Below are positions 5,878 to 15,878 of a stretch of 16,285 nt of DNA, piece by piece. The notes beneath the pieces were generated by a model. The model was not told the DNA's origin. It did no database searches and was given only the letters and a program-made list of their open reading frames with translations. Location: NCBI GenBank assembly GCA_022615275.1, contig JAKEHA010000320.1:1-16285 (forward strand), written 5' to 3'. This stretch comes from Candidatus Latescibacterota bacterium. Its GTDB lineage: Bacteria; Krumholzibacteriota; Krumholzibacteriia; WVZY01; JAKEHA01. Both the position numbers and the translations under genes were made by a program. The first letter of the stretch is position 1, and every line of letters starts with the position of its first letter.

Positions 5878-7017
5878 TTGGCGACCCGAATCGAAGGAGC
5901 CCGCGTGGAACCGCTGGCCGACTTGCTCAAGCGCGATCTCGACTACGTGACGGCGGGTCTTCGCGACGAGCTCGCCACCATGGCGGGGTCGCGCCTCTTG
6001 ATCACCGGCGGGGCCGGCTTCCTCGGGTACTACATGGTGCGGGGGGTTCTGCACTGGAACGACCGCGCGCCCGCAAGCGACCGCATCCACGTCACCGTGT
6101 TCGACAACTACGTGCGCGGCATCCCGGCCTGGCTCGAGGCACTCCGCGGCCGCGACGATCTCACGCTGACGCGCTTCGACGTGCGCCAACCCTTGCCGGA
6201 TCCCATGCCTGAGTTCGAGTACATCGTGCACGCGGCCGGCATCGCGTCGCCGATCTACTATCGCCTGCATCCCTTGGAGACGATGGACGCCAACATCGAC
6301 GGGCTGCGCAACCTGCTCGAGTACGCGCGCGCGCGCGTCGAAAAGAAGCGCGACTTTCGTGGCTTCATCTTCTACTCGAGCAGCGAGATCTACGGCGACC
6401 CCGCGCCCGAAGAGATTCCCACCCGCGAAGACTACCGCGGCAACGTGTCGTGCACGGGCCCGCGCGCGTGCTACGACGAGTCGAAGCGCTACGGCGAGAC
6501 CTTGTGCGTCGTGTTCGCGCGCCACTACGGCGTGCCCGTAAAGATGGTGCGGCCCTTCAACAACTACGGCCCCGGCCTCAAGATCAGCGACCGGCGCGTC
6601 ATTCCGGACTTCGCGCGCGATGTCATGAACGGCCGCGACATCGTCATGCTCTCGGACGGAAAGCCCAAGCGCACGTTCTGCTACGTGGCCGACGCGGTGG
6701 TGGGGTACTACAAGGCGCTCGTGCGCGGCGGGATGGGCGAAGCCTACAACGTGGGCGTGGATCGCCCGGAGATCTCGATGAACGAGCTGGCGGAGAAGGT
6801 GGTCGCGACCGCGCGCGACCTCTTCGGATATGCCGGCCGCGTGGTGATGCAAGCGCCCAAGGAGAGCGATTATCTAATCGACAACCCCAACCGGCGCTGC
6901 CCGGATCTCACCAAGTCGCGTACCCAGCTCGGCTACGACCCGACCATCCTGGTCGACGAGGGCCTTCGACGCTCGTTGGTGTGGTACCACTACCATCGTG
7001 AAGCGGAGGACGCCTGA
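5878..7017 (+). CDS. NAD-dependent epimerase/dehydratase, UDP-glucuronate decarboxylase-like (extended SDR)
   Basis: An extended short-chain dehydrogenase/reductase acting on a nucleotide sugar. The Rossmann motif GGAGFLG is at residues 44-50, the catalytic YDESK at Tyr199-Lys203, and the active-site serine region is FIFYSSSEIYG. Features shared with UDP-glucuronate decarboxylase (UXS) are ASPIYYRLHPLETMDANI, RPFNNYGPG and a late DNPNRRCPDLTK segment. With UDP-glucose dehydrogenase next door, conversion of UDP-glucuronate to UDP-xylose is a reasonable guess, but an epimerase or dehydratase is possible. I chose TTG 5878 because GGAGG lies 7 nt upstream. GTG 5905 with AAGGAG 5 nt upstream is nearly as good and gives a 370-residue protein. 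Starting further upstream would overlap the GT2 gene. The stop overlaps the next start by 1 nt. Confidence 0.88.
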   Translation: MATRIEGARVEPLADLLKRDLDYVTAGLRDELATMAGSRLLITGGAGFLGYYMVRGVLHWNDRAPASDRIHVTVFDNYVRGIPAWLEALRGRDDLTLTRFDVRQPLPDPMPEFEYIVHAAGIASPIYYRLHPLETMDANIDGLRNLLEYARARVEKKRDFRGFIFYSSSEIYGDPAPEEIPTREDYRGNVSCTGPRACYDESKRYGETLCVVFARHYGVPVKMVRPFNNYGPGLKISDRRVIPDFARDVMNGRDIVMLSDGKPKRTFCYVADAVVGYYKALVRGGMGEAYNVGVDRPEISMNELAEKVVATARDLFGYAGRVVMQAPKESDYLIDNPNRRCPDLTKSRTQLGYDPTILVDEGLRRSLVWYHYHREAEDA

Positions 7018-8351
7018 TGCGCGTCTCGATCATCGGCGCGGGTTACGTCGGCATCGTGACCGGCGCGTGTCTGGCCGAAAAGGGGCACAGCGTCGTGTGC
7101 GTCGAGGTCGACGCGGCCAAGGTGGAGCGCATTCGGCGCGGCGAACCGCCCATCCACGAGGAGGGCCTGGCCGAGTTGTTGCGGCGCCACAGCGGCACCG
7201 CGTTTCGCGCCACCACGTCGCTTTCGGAAGCGGTCGCGGAGACCGACATCACGCTGATCGCCGTGGGCACGCCCTTCGACGGGCGCGCGATCGACTTGAC
7301 GTTCGTCACCCGCGCGGCCAGCGAGATCGGCTTGATACTCGCGGGCAAGCGCGAGCGTCACACGGTGGTGGTGAAGAGCACCGTGGTCCCGGGCACCACC
7401 GACGGTCCGGTTCGCGACGCACTGGAGTCCGCGTCGGGCAAGCAGGCCGGGGCGGACTTCGGCCTGGGGACCAACCCGGAGTTCCTCACCGAAGGAACCG
7501 CGATCGCCGACTTCATGCGCCCCGACCGCATCGTGATCGGCGGCATCGACGAACGCACACTCGACGCGCTGGCACAGCTCTACGCCGGCTTCGACGGCGT
7601 GCCTCTGATTCGCACCAACAACGCGACCGCGGAGATGATCAAGTACGCGTCGAATTCTTTGCTCGCGGCCATGATCTCGTTCTCGAACGAAATCGCAGAC
7701 CTGTGCAGCGCCATCGGCGGAATCGACGCCAAGGACGTCATGGCCGGCGTGCACGAGTCCGCCTATCTCAACACCGGGTCCGGCGGGGCGCGCTCGCGCG
7801 CTCCCATCGCGAGCTTCCTGGAGGCGGGCTGCGGCTTCGGCGGTAGCTGCTTGCCGAAGGACGTCAGCGCGCTGGTCGCGCACGGGGGCGCCAACGGCGT
7901 CGACATGCGCGTGTTGCGCTCGGCCCTCGAGGTCAACCGTGCGCGCCCGGACCGGGTCATCGAGGGTCTCAAGCGTCATTTGCCTTCGCTGCGCGGGGTA
8001 CCCGTGACGGTCCTGGGCCTCGCGTTCAAGCCCGACACCGACGACGTGCGGGAGTCGCCCGCGTTTCCCATCATCGACCGCCTGCTCGCGGAGGGGGCCA
8101 CGGTGACGGCCTACGACCCGGTCGCGACGGATTCGGCCCAGCGCGCGCTGGCGGGCAAGCCCGTGCACTATGCGGGCTCGTTGGAAGGGGCGCTGGCGCA
8201 AGCCGACGTGGTGGTGCTGGTGACCCGGTGGCGCGAGTTCGCGGCGGTCCCGGAATTGCTTCGCACGCTCGGACGGGCGCCCCTGGTCTTCGACGGACGG
8301 CGGATGCTGGACAAGAACGCGATTTCCCGCTACGAGGGAATTGGACTATAG
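7017..8351 (+). CDS. ugd: UDP-glucose 6-dehydrogenase
   Basis: A 444-residue UDP-glucose/GDP-mannose dehydrogenase family enzyme, which oxidises UDP-glucose twice with NAD to UDP-glucuronate. The N-terminal Rossmann motif is IIGAGYVGIVTGACLAEKGH, and VGTPF and STVVPGTTD follow. The central helix has NATAEMIKYASNSLLA, and the catalytic Cys278 sits in GCGFGGSCLPKD. The C-terminal UDP-binding domain contains VLGLAFKPDTDDVRESPA. The length is normal and all key residues are present. It starts 1 nt inside the SDR stop (TGATG), so the two are coupled, consistent with a UDP-glucose to UDP-glucuronate to product route. The family also includes GDP-mannose and UDP-ManNAc dehydrogenases, but the overall motif set and the UXS-like neighbour favour UDP-glucose. 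Confidence 0.92.
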   Translation: MRVSIIGAGYVGIVTGACLAEKGHSVVCVEVDAAKVERIRRGEPPIHEEGLAELLRRHSGTAFRATTSLSEAVAETDITLIAVGTPFDGRAIDLTFVTRAASEIGLILAGKRERHTVVVKSTVVPGTTDGPVRDALESASGKQAGADFGLGTNPEFLTEGTAIADFMRPDRIVIGGIDERTLDALAQLYAGFDGVPLIRTNNATAEMIKYASNSLLAAMISFSNEIADLCSAIGGIDAKDVMAGVHESAYLNTGSGGARSRAPIASFLEAGCGFGGSCLPKDVSALVAHGGANGVDMRVLRSALEVNRARPDRVIEGLKRHLPSLRGVPVTVLGLAFKPDTDDVRESPAFPIIDRLLAEGATVTAYDPVATDSAQRALAGKPVHYAGSLEGALAQADVVVLVTRWREFAAVPELLRTLGRAPLVFDGRRMLDKNAISRYEGIGL

Positions 8352-8360
8352 CCTTTTGGG

Positions 8361-8377
8361 GGCCGCGATCGGCGGCC
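8361..8377 (+). repeat. Intercistronic hairpin just upstream of the nucleotidyltransferase ribosome binding site
   Basis: GGCCGC (8361-8366) and GCGGCC (8372-8377) form a perfect 6-bp stem with a GATCG loop. It touches the GGGAG Shine-Dalgarno sequence (8378-8382) of the next gene. It could tune translation or protect the transcript. There is no T-run after it. Confidence 0.4.
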
Positions 8378-8387
8378 GGGAGTGGTA

Positions 8388-9170
8388 ATGAAGGTCGTCT
8401 TGTTTTGCGGCGGGCAGGGGATGCGCATCCGGGAGTACTCGGACGAGATTCCCAAGCCCATGGTGCCCATCGGCTACCGGCCCATCCTGTGGCACGTGAT
8501 GAAGTACTACGCCCACTTCGGGCACAAGGAGTTCATTCTGTGCCTCGGCTACAAGGCCGACGCCATCAAGAACTACTTCTTGAACTACGACGAGTGCCTC
8601 TCGAACGACTTCACGCTCTCCGGCCAAGGAAAGGTCGAGCTCGCCAACAGCGACATCCACGACTGGAAGATCTCCTTCGTCGACACGGGTGTGAACACCA
8701 ACATCGGTGGGCGCCTGCAGGCGGTGAAGAAGTACGTCGAGAACGACGAGGTCTTCCTCGCCAACTACAGCGACAATCTCACCGATTTGCCGTTGCCGGG
8801 GATGATCCGCGACTTCGAGTCGCACCAGCGGGTGGCGAGCTTTCTCGCCGTGCGCCCGAGCCAGAGCTTCCATATGGTGTCCTTCGACGACAAGCGCGCG
8901 GTCGACGCCATCACCCACGTATCGACCTCGCAGGTGTTCATCAACGGCGGGTACTTCGTGCTGCGCAAGGAGATCTTCGACTACATGAAGAACGGGGAAG
9001 AGCTGGTCGAGAAGCCCTTCGAACGCCTGATCGCGAAGAAGCTGCTCTCGGCGTATCGCTACGACGGCTTCTTCGTCAGCATGGACACCTTCAAAGAGCG
9101 CCAGTCGCTCGAGAGCATGTACACGCACGGCGAGGCTCCCTGGGAGCTGTGGGCGAGCAAGCGGCGCTAG
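8388..9170 (+). CDS. Sugar-1-phosphate nucleotidyltransferase (glucose-1-phosphate cytidylyltransferase-like)
   Basis: A 260-residue enzyme predicted to join a nucleoside triphosphate and a hexose-1-phosphate into an NDP-sugar with release of pyrophosphate. The start VLFCGGQGMRIREYS carries the nucleotide-binding GG-x-G-x-R signature (Arg13), followed by EIPKPMVPIG with Lys23. The order PILWHVMKYYAHFG, FILCLGYKADAIKNYF, then FVDTGVNTNIGGRL and GGYFVLRKEIFDYM closely resembles RfbF glucose-1-phosphate cytidylyltransferases, and the length matches theirs (about 257). A local difference is NYSDN where RfbF usually has a YGDG-type loop, so the nucleotide or sugar may differ. ATG 8388 has GGGAG 5 nt upstream; a GTG two codons earlier overlaps that site. 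No CDP-glucose 4,6-dehydratase (RfbG) is present in the window. Confidence 0.85.
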   Translation: MKVVLFCGGQGMRIREYSDEIPKPMVPIGYRPILWHVMKYYAHFGHKEFILCLGYKADAIKNYFLNYDECLSNDFTLSGQGKVELANSDIHDWKISFVDTGVNTNIGGRLQAVKKYVENDEVFLANYSDNLTDLPLPGMIRDFESHQRVASFLAVRPSQSFHMVSFDDKRAVDAITHVSTSQVFINGGYFVLRKEIFDYMKNGEELVEKPFERLIAKKLLSAYRYDGFFVSMDTFKERQSLESMYTHGEAPWELWASKRR

Positions 9171-9175
9171 GCACC

Positions 9176-9817
9176 ATGAAGACCCTCGCACTGGGAAGCA
9201 TTGGATCCATCCTGTGTCTGGGCGCGCACAGCGACGACATCGAGATCGGCTGCGGCGGCACCGTGCTCAAGCTGCTCGAGTCCAATCCGGGCCTGTCCGC
9301 GCACTGGGTCGTGTTCAGCGCCACCGGTGAGCGCGGCGCGGAGGCACGCGCCTCCGCGGAGCGCTTTCTCGCACGCGCCGGCAGGAAGACGGTCGAGCTG
9401 CACCAGTTCCGCGACGGCTTCTTCCCGAGCGAACACTCCAAGATCAAGACCTACTTCGAAGAGCTGAAGTCGCGCGTGCGGCCCGATGCGGTGTTCACCC
9501 ACACCCGCGCCGACCTCCACCAGGACCACCGCGCCGTGTGCGAGCTAACGTGGAACACGTTCCGGGACCACCTGGTGCTGGAGTACGAGGTACCCAAGTG
9601 GGACGGCGACCTGGGCGCTCCCAACGTCTACGTGCCCCTCGACGAACGCCACGCAAGCGAGAAGATCGCCATTCTCATGGAGTGCTTCGGCACCCAGCGC
9701 GGGAAGCACTGGTTCGACGAAGAGACCTTCGCGGGGCTCATGCGCGTGCGCGCGATGGAGTGCAACGCACCCTCGCGCCGCGCGGAAGCGTTCTACGGCC
9801 GCAAGGTGGTGCTATGA
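9176..9817 (+). CDS. PIG-L/LmbE family deacetylase
   Basis: A 213-residue zinc-dependent N-deacetylase family member. The first metal motif reads LGAHSDDIEIGCGGT in place of the usual AHPDDE: His18 and Asp21 are the expected zinc ligands and Asp20 the general base. The second motif HTRADLHQDHRAV supplies His118, with His115 next to it. Known relatives deacetylate GlcNAc-containing substrates (PIG-L, MshB, BshB). In a polysaccharide cluster the likely substrate is an N-acetylated sugar nucleotide or lipid-linked glycan, but this is inference. It starts 5 nt after the nucleotidyltransferase stop, with no strong Shine-Dalgarno, and its stop overlaps the permease start in ATGA, so it is coupled to its neighbours. 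The Pro-to-Ser change in the first motif still leaves the metal ligands intact. Confidence 0.88.
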   Translation: MKTLALGSIGSILCLGAHSDDIEIGCGGTVLKLLESNPGLSAHWVVFSATGERGAEARASAERFLARAGRKTVELHQFRDGFFPSEHSKIKTYFEELKSRVRPDAVFTHTRADLHQDHRAVCELTWNTFRDHLVLEYEVPKWDGDLGAPNVYVPLDERHASEKIAILMECFGTQRGKHWFDEETFAGLMRVRAMECNAPSRRAEAFYGRKVVL

Positions 9818-10620
9818 GCGTCACCGCGCGTCCCGTCGCCGTCGAGTGGCTGTACGAGTTCGTTCGCTACCGCGAGCTGTTCTTCTTCCTGGTGTGGCGC
9901 GACGTCAAGATCCGCTACAAGCAAACACTCCTGGGCGCGGCCTGGGCCATCATCCAGCCCTTCACCCTGATGCTGGTGGCGTCGTTCGCCTTCGGCCGCG
10001 TGGCCGAGATCGACACCGGGGGAGCGCCGTATCCCATCTTCGCGTACGCCACGCTGGTGCCGTGGTCGTACTTCCAGTACTCGGTGCCCTTGGCGGGCAA
10101 CAGCCTCATCTCGAACGCGAACTTGATCAGCAAGGTCTATTTTCCGCGCGCCATCATTCCGGCTTCGTCCACGTTGGGCGGGATCGTCGACTTCGCGGTG
10201 GCCTCGACCATGCTGGTCGCGATCGCGATCTACTACCGCATTCCGCTTTCGCTGGAGATGCTGATGTGGCCGGTTCTGCTGCTGCCGCTGATCCTGTTCG
10301 CGACCGCGATCGGTATGCTCTTCGCCGCGCTCAACGTCAAGTTTCGCGACATCAAGTACACGATCCCATTCTTCATGCAGTCCATGCTGTTCCTGTCACC
10401 GGTGTTCTACTCGCCCAGCCTGGTGCCCGAGAAGTGGGCCTTCCTCTTGCATCTCAATCCCATGGTCGGCATCCTGGATTCGTTTCGCGCCAGCATCCTG
10501 CCCGCGCAGACCATCGACTGGGGCGCGCTCGGCATCGCGACCGCGGTCGCCGGCGCCATGTTCGCTCTGGCCGCCGTGTACTTCTATCGCACCGAGCGAA
10601 CCTTCGCCGACTTGATCTAA
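9814..10620 (+). CDS. wzm: Polysaccharide ABC exporter permease (Wzm/TagG-like, ABC-2 family)
   Basis: A 268-residue inner-membrane permease that, with the ATPase encoded next, moves lipid-linked polysaccharide to the periplasmic face. The N-terminal amphipathic segment YRELFFFLVWRDVKIRYKQT followed by LLGAAWAIIQP is the signature of this family. About six hydrophobic helices follow. The loops include FPRAIIPAS and the conserved NVKFRDIKY preceding LSPVFYSPSLVPEKW and LNPMVGILDSFR. Length is normal. The start overlaps the PIG-L stop by 4 nt, and the ATPase gene begins 10 nt after its stop. The symbol is by family and context; TagG-type teichoic acid permeases are close relatives, but the LPS-type envelope favours Wzm. 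Confidence 0.92.
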   Translation: MSVTARPVAVEWLYEFVRYRELFFFLVWRDVKIRYKQTLLGAAWAIIQPFTLMLVASFAFGRVAEIDTGGAPYPIFAYATLVPWSYFQYSVPLAGNSLISNANLISKVYFPRAIIPASSTLGGIVDFAVASTMLVAIAIYYRIPLSLEMLMWPVLLLPLILFATAIGMLFAALNVKFRDIKYTIPFFMQSMLFLSPVFYSPSLVPEKWAFLLHLNPMVGILDSFRASILPAQTIDWGALGIATAVAGAMFALAAVYFYRTERTFADLI

Positions 10621-10630
10621 GGAGCCCCGC

Positions 10631-11884
10631 GTGCGCGAAGCCATCCACGTCGAGCATCTCACCAAGCGCTACCGTCTGGGTGCCTTGCGCCATGAGACCA
10701 TGTTGCGCGAGGCCTTGCTCAACGCGTTCCGGCGCGGGCGCCGCAAGGAGGACGAGCAGGCCATCCTGGCCCTCAACGACGTGAGCTTCAAGGTCGACGA
10801 GGGCGAAGTGGTGGGGATCATCGGTCGCAACGGGGCAGGGAAGAGCACGCTCTTGAAACTGCTCTCGAAGATCACGTATCCCACCTCGGGACGGATCCAC
10901 GTGCGCGGCCGGGTTGCGTCTCTGATCGAGGTCGGGACGGGTTTCCACGACGAGCTCACCGGGCGCGAGAACATCTACCTGAACGGCTCCATCCTGGGCA
11001 TGCGCAAGAAGGAGATCGACCAGCGCCTGGAACAGATCATCGACTTCGCGGGGGTGGCGAAGTTCGTCGACACGCCCATCAAGCGCTACTCGTCGGGCAT
11101 GCGCTTGCGCCTCGGTTTCGCGGTGGCGGCCCACATGGACCCCGACGTCTTGTTCGTCGACGAGGTGCTCGCGGTGGGCGACGCCGACTTCCAGAAGAAG
11201 TGTTTGAGTGCCATGGACGACCTGCGCTCGGGCGGCCGCACGGTGCTGTTCGTTTCGCACAACATGGCCGCCATCGAGAACCTGTGCCCGCGCACCATCT
11301 GGATCGACGCCGGCAAGCTGCGCGCGGACGCGGCCTCCGACAAGGTGATCGCCTCGTACCTGTCCACCTTTTCCGACGCACAGCGCTCCGGCTACGACCT
11401 CACCAAGGTCGAGAACCGCGGCGGCAACGGGATGATCCGCTTCACACGGGTCGAATTCTTGGACGAGAACGGCGACCCCGCCAGTGTGTTTCGCTGCGGC
11501 GAACCGATGCGCGTCCGCTTCCACTACCAGGTGAACGAGCGCGTCAAGAATCCCGACATCGCGATGGCCATTCACTCCGACTTGGGGACTCGCATCACCA
11601 CCGTGAGCACCTGGCAGGCGGGCTACTACATCCCGTCGGTCGAGCCGGGTGCGGGGAGCATCGACCTGGTCATCGACAGCCTGGTCCTGCAGCCCAACCG
11701 CTACTATCTCTCGATGTGGATCTCCACCGTCGAGGAGTGGTACGACGTCCTCGACCACTGCATCGCGATCGACGTGGAGGCTTCCGACGCGCACGACAAT
11801 CAGGGGCGCGGTCTGCACCCCAAGTGGGGGCTGGTGTTCACACCGTCGCGGTGGAGTTTGGGACCGCCCGTGGCCGCGCGCTAA
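10631..11884 (+). CDS. wzt: Polysaccharide ABC exporter ATPase with C-terminal substrate-binding domain (Wzt)
   Basis: A 417-residue ATP-binding subunit that powers export through the permease encoded just upstream. The Walker A motif GRNGAGKST has Lys71, the signature is YSSGMRLRLG, Walker B is DVLFVDEVLAVGD (Asp177-Glu178), and the switch histidine lies in FVSHNM. After the nucleotide-binding domain (about 1-245) a beta-rich domain at about 264-405 matches the Wzt C-terminal carbohydrate-binding type. In the known O9a system that domain recognises the modified, non-reducing end of the finished O-polysaccharide before export. This suggests chain-end recognition here too. The start is GTG 10631, with AAGGAG 6 nt upstream overlapping the permease stop. 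Confidence 0.93.
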   Translation: MREAIHVEHLTKRYRLGALRHETMLREALLNAFRRGRRKEDEQAILALNDVSFKVDEGEVVGIIGRNGAGKSTLLKLLSKITYPTSGRIHVRGRVASLIEVGTGFHDELTGRENIYLNGSILGMRKKEIDQRLEQIIDFAGVAKFVDTPIKRYSSGMRLRLGFAVAAHMDPDVLFVDEVLAVGDADFQKKCLSAMDDLRSGGRTVLFVSHNMAAIENLCPRTIWIDAGKLRADAASDKVIASYLSTFSDAQRSGYDLTKVENRGGNGMIRFTRVEFLDENGDPASVFRCGEPMRVRFHYQVNERVKNPDIAMAIHSDLGTRITTVSTWQAGYYIPSVEPGAGSIDLVIDSLVLQPNRYYLSMWISTVEEWYDVLDHCIAIDVEASDAHDNQGRGLHPKWGLVFTPSRWSLGPPVAAR

Positions 11885-13952
11885 TACGCCGGCTGGCGGC
11901 CCGCGCAAGGAACCATGAGATTCTTCGCGTACATACCTCGCCGCCGTCTCTTTATCGGCATCGCCGTGATCGCGGCGGTCCTCGCGCTCCTGGCCACCGC
12001 GTTGCCGTGGTGGGCGACCATCCCGCTCGCCGTCCTCGTGTGCGCCGCCTACGTCACCCGTGAGTCGATCGCCGTGCGCAACCGCTACGAGAGCGTGCTG
12101 GAGAGCATTCGCAAGATCCACGGCGACGCCATTGGCGAGCTTTCCACCGTGCGTCCGGGCGAGATCGACGCCGCTATATACAAGGCACTCAAGGAAATCG
12201 CTACCGAGCTCGAGCGCAAGAACTTCCAGTTGGTCGAGAAGAACATCCAGCTCTTGAGCATCAAGGAGATCGGCCTCACCCTGGTCTCGTCCCTGGACGA
12301 GTCGAAGGTGGTCGACGCGGTCATCAATTTTCTCTCCAAGGGGCTCGGCTACCGCGAGCTGTTCGTCGGCATCTTCCACCCCGACGAGGAAGCCTTCAAC
12401 CTGTACGTCTTCCGCGATACACCCGAGGGCCACGTACACGCGCAAGTGCGCGTTCCGCTCGAGGAGCTCGACGGGCTCCTGCGCAAGTCGGTGCAGATGC
12501 ACCAGTCGATCCTGATTCGCGACCCCGAGATGCACCCGGTGGGGAGCGCGGGGGGCTCGCCGCTGTTTCGCGACTCGACCATGAGCTCGTACATCGTGGT
12601 GCCGTTGGTCAAGAGCGGTGCTACCCAGGGGTGCGAGTCGCGCGACGATTGCGTGCTGCACATGACGCAGGTTCGTCGCGAGACGGCTTCGATCGAGCAC
12701 GGCTTCCGCTGCCCGGCCTGCGACCGCATCCCGCTTTTGGGGGTGGTGGGCGTCACCGACGGCTTCAAGGCCGCCTCGCTCTCGCGCGTCGACTTGGTCT
12801 CGGTGGAAACGCTCGCGGTCCAGCTCAGCACCATGCTCGAGAACAACAGCCTGTTCGCCGAGCTCCAGCAGGAAGAGAGCTTCCGCGACAACGTCATCAA
12901 CAGCATGATGAACGGGCTGATCACCGTCGACGGGCGCGGCCGCGTGCTCTTCGCCAACGCGCTGGCCGAAGAGATCACCGGCTACGCGGTGGCCGAGCTG
13001 CGCCAGCTGCGGGTGCAGGACCTCATCGCGGACAGCCCCACCGGCACGGGGGAGAACCCGGTCATGCGCACCATGCGCACCGGAAGACGCGCCTTCCACC
13101 AAGAGGCGTGGCTCCTCAAGAAGGACGGCACCAAGGACCCGGTGATTCTGAACACGACGCTGCTCCTCGACGAGCGCAAGCAGCCGCAGGGAGCGCTCGC
13201 GGTGTTCAACGACATCACGCGTCAGAAGCGCATGGAGGAACAGATCTCGCACCTGGACAAGCTGGCGGCGCTGGGCCGGCTCTCCTCCAGCATCGCGCAC
13301 GAGATACGCAATCCCCTGACGGGAATCGCGGCCGGCATCCAGTACCTCCAGCGCGCGGGCCAGGTGGCCGACAGCCAGCGCGAGAACATCGAGTTCATCC
13401 TGGACGAGGTCAAGCGCATCGACCGCTTGATCGGCGACCTCATGTCCGTGGTGCGGGTAAGCGACCTCATCTACGAGGAAACCACACTCGAGGAACTGAT
13501 ACGCAACGGCATCGCCAGCATGGCCGACCTGGCCAAGCGCAAGTCGGTGAGTGTCACCACGGAGTTTCCGGGCGAGTCCCGGCCCATCGTGGTCGACGCC
13601 GATCGCATCACCCAGGTCATGATCAATTTGCTGAAGAACGCCATCGAGGCCAGCCCGGCCGACGCCAGCGTCACGGTATCGCTCTCTTTTTCGCCCGACG
13701 TGCGCGACGTTCTGTTTGACGCGGTGGGTGATTTTGCTATCATCCGCGTGCGCGACAATGGGTTGGGGCTCACGGAAGAGGACAAGCAGCGCGTCTTCGA
13801 GCCATTCTTCTCCAAGAAGTCGGGCGGTACCGGACTGGGCCTGTACGTGACGCACAGCATCATCGAGCGTCACAGCGGCTACATCTACGTGGACAGCGAG
13901 TACGGCGTGGGGACGACGTTCTCGATCTATTTACCCGTGAAGCAGGTGCAGC

Positions 13953-15386
<1,434 letters not shown>

Positions 15387-15878
15387 CGGCGCCTTGGCGC
15401 TCGCGTTGGCGGCGTCGATCGGCGTCGCCTGCGGCTACAGCACCACCTCGCGCACGGCCAAGGACATCAAGTCGATCCACGTGCCGTTCTTCGAGAACGA
15501 GACGGCCGAGCCCAATCTCGAGATATCGGTGACCGAGCGCGTGATCGACAACCTGGTCGCGGACAACACGCTCAAGGTGGTGTCCGAGGACGCCGCCGAC
15601 GCCATCCTGGACGGGCGCATCGTCGAGTTCAAGAATCAGCCCTTTTCCTTCAACCAGGACCTCAACGCCCAGGAATACATCGTCGTGATCAAGGTGGTGG
15701 CGACCCTCTTCAATCGCAGGACCAACGAGGCCATTTGGCAGGACCGCTCCTTTCAGGGCGACGGCTCCTACTTCATCGAATCGGTCGGGGAAGGGCGCAC
15801 CTTCGACGAGGCCGTGAACGAGTCGTTGCGCGAGATCACGGAGCGCATTCTCAATCTCACGGTGAAGGATTGGTGACC

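Noticed and set aside
8228..9175. Long in-frame extension upstream of the PIG-L deacetylase
   Set aside because: It runs in another frame through the end of ugd and the whole nucleotidyltransferase gene, both of which have clear motifs. The deacetylase starts at 9176.
10454..13873. Very long open frame on the minus strand (over 1100 codons)
   Set aside because: It is antisense to wzt and the histidine kinase, whose motifs are unambiguous. Long antisense frames are common in GC-rich genes, and its translation is low-complexity and rich in His, Arg and Val, with no family features.
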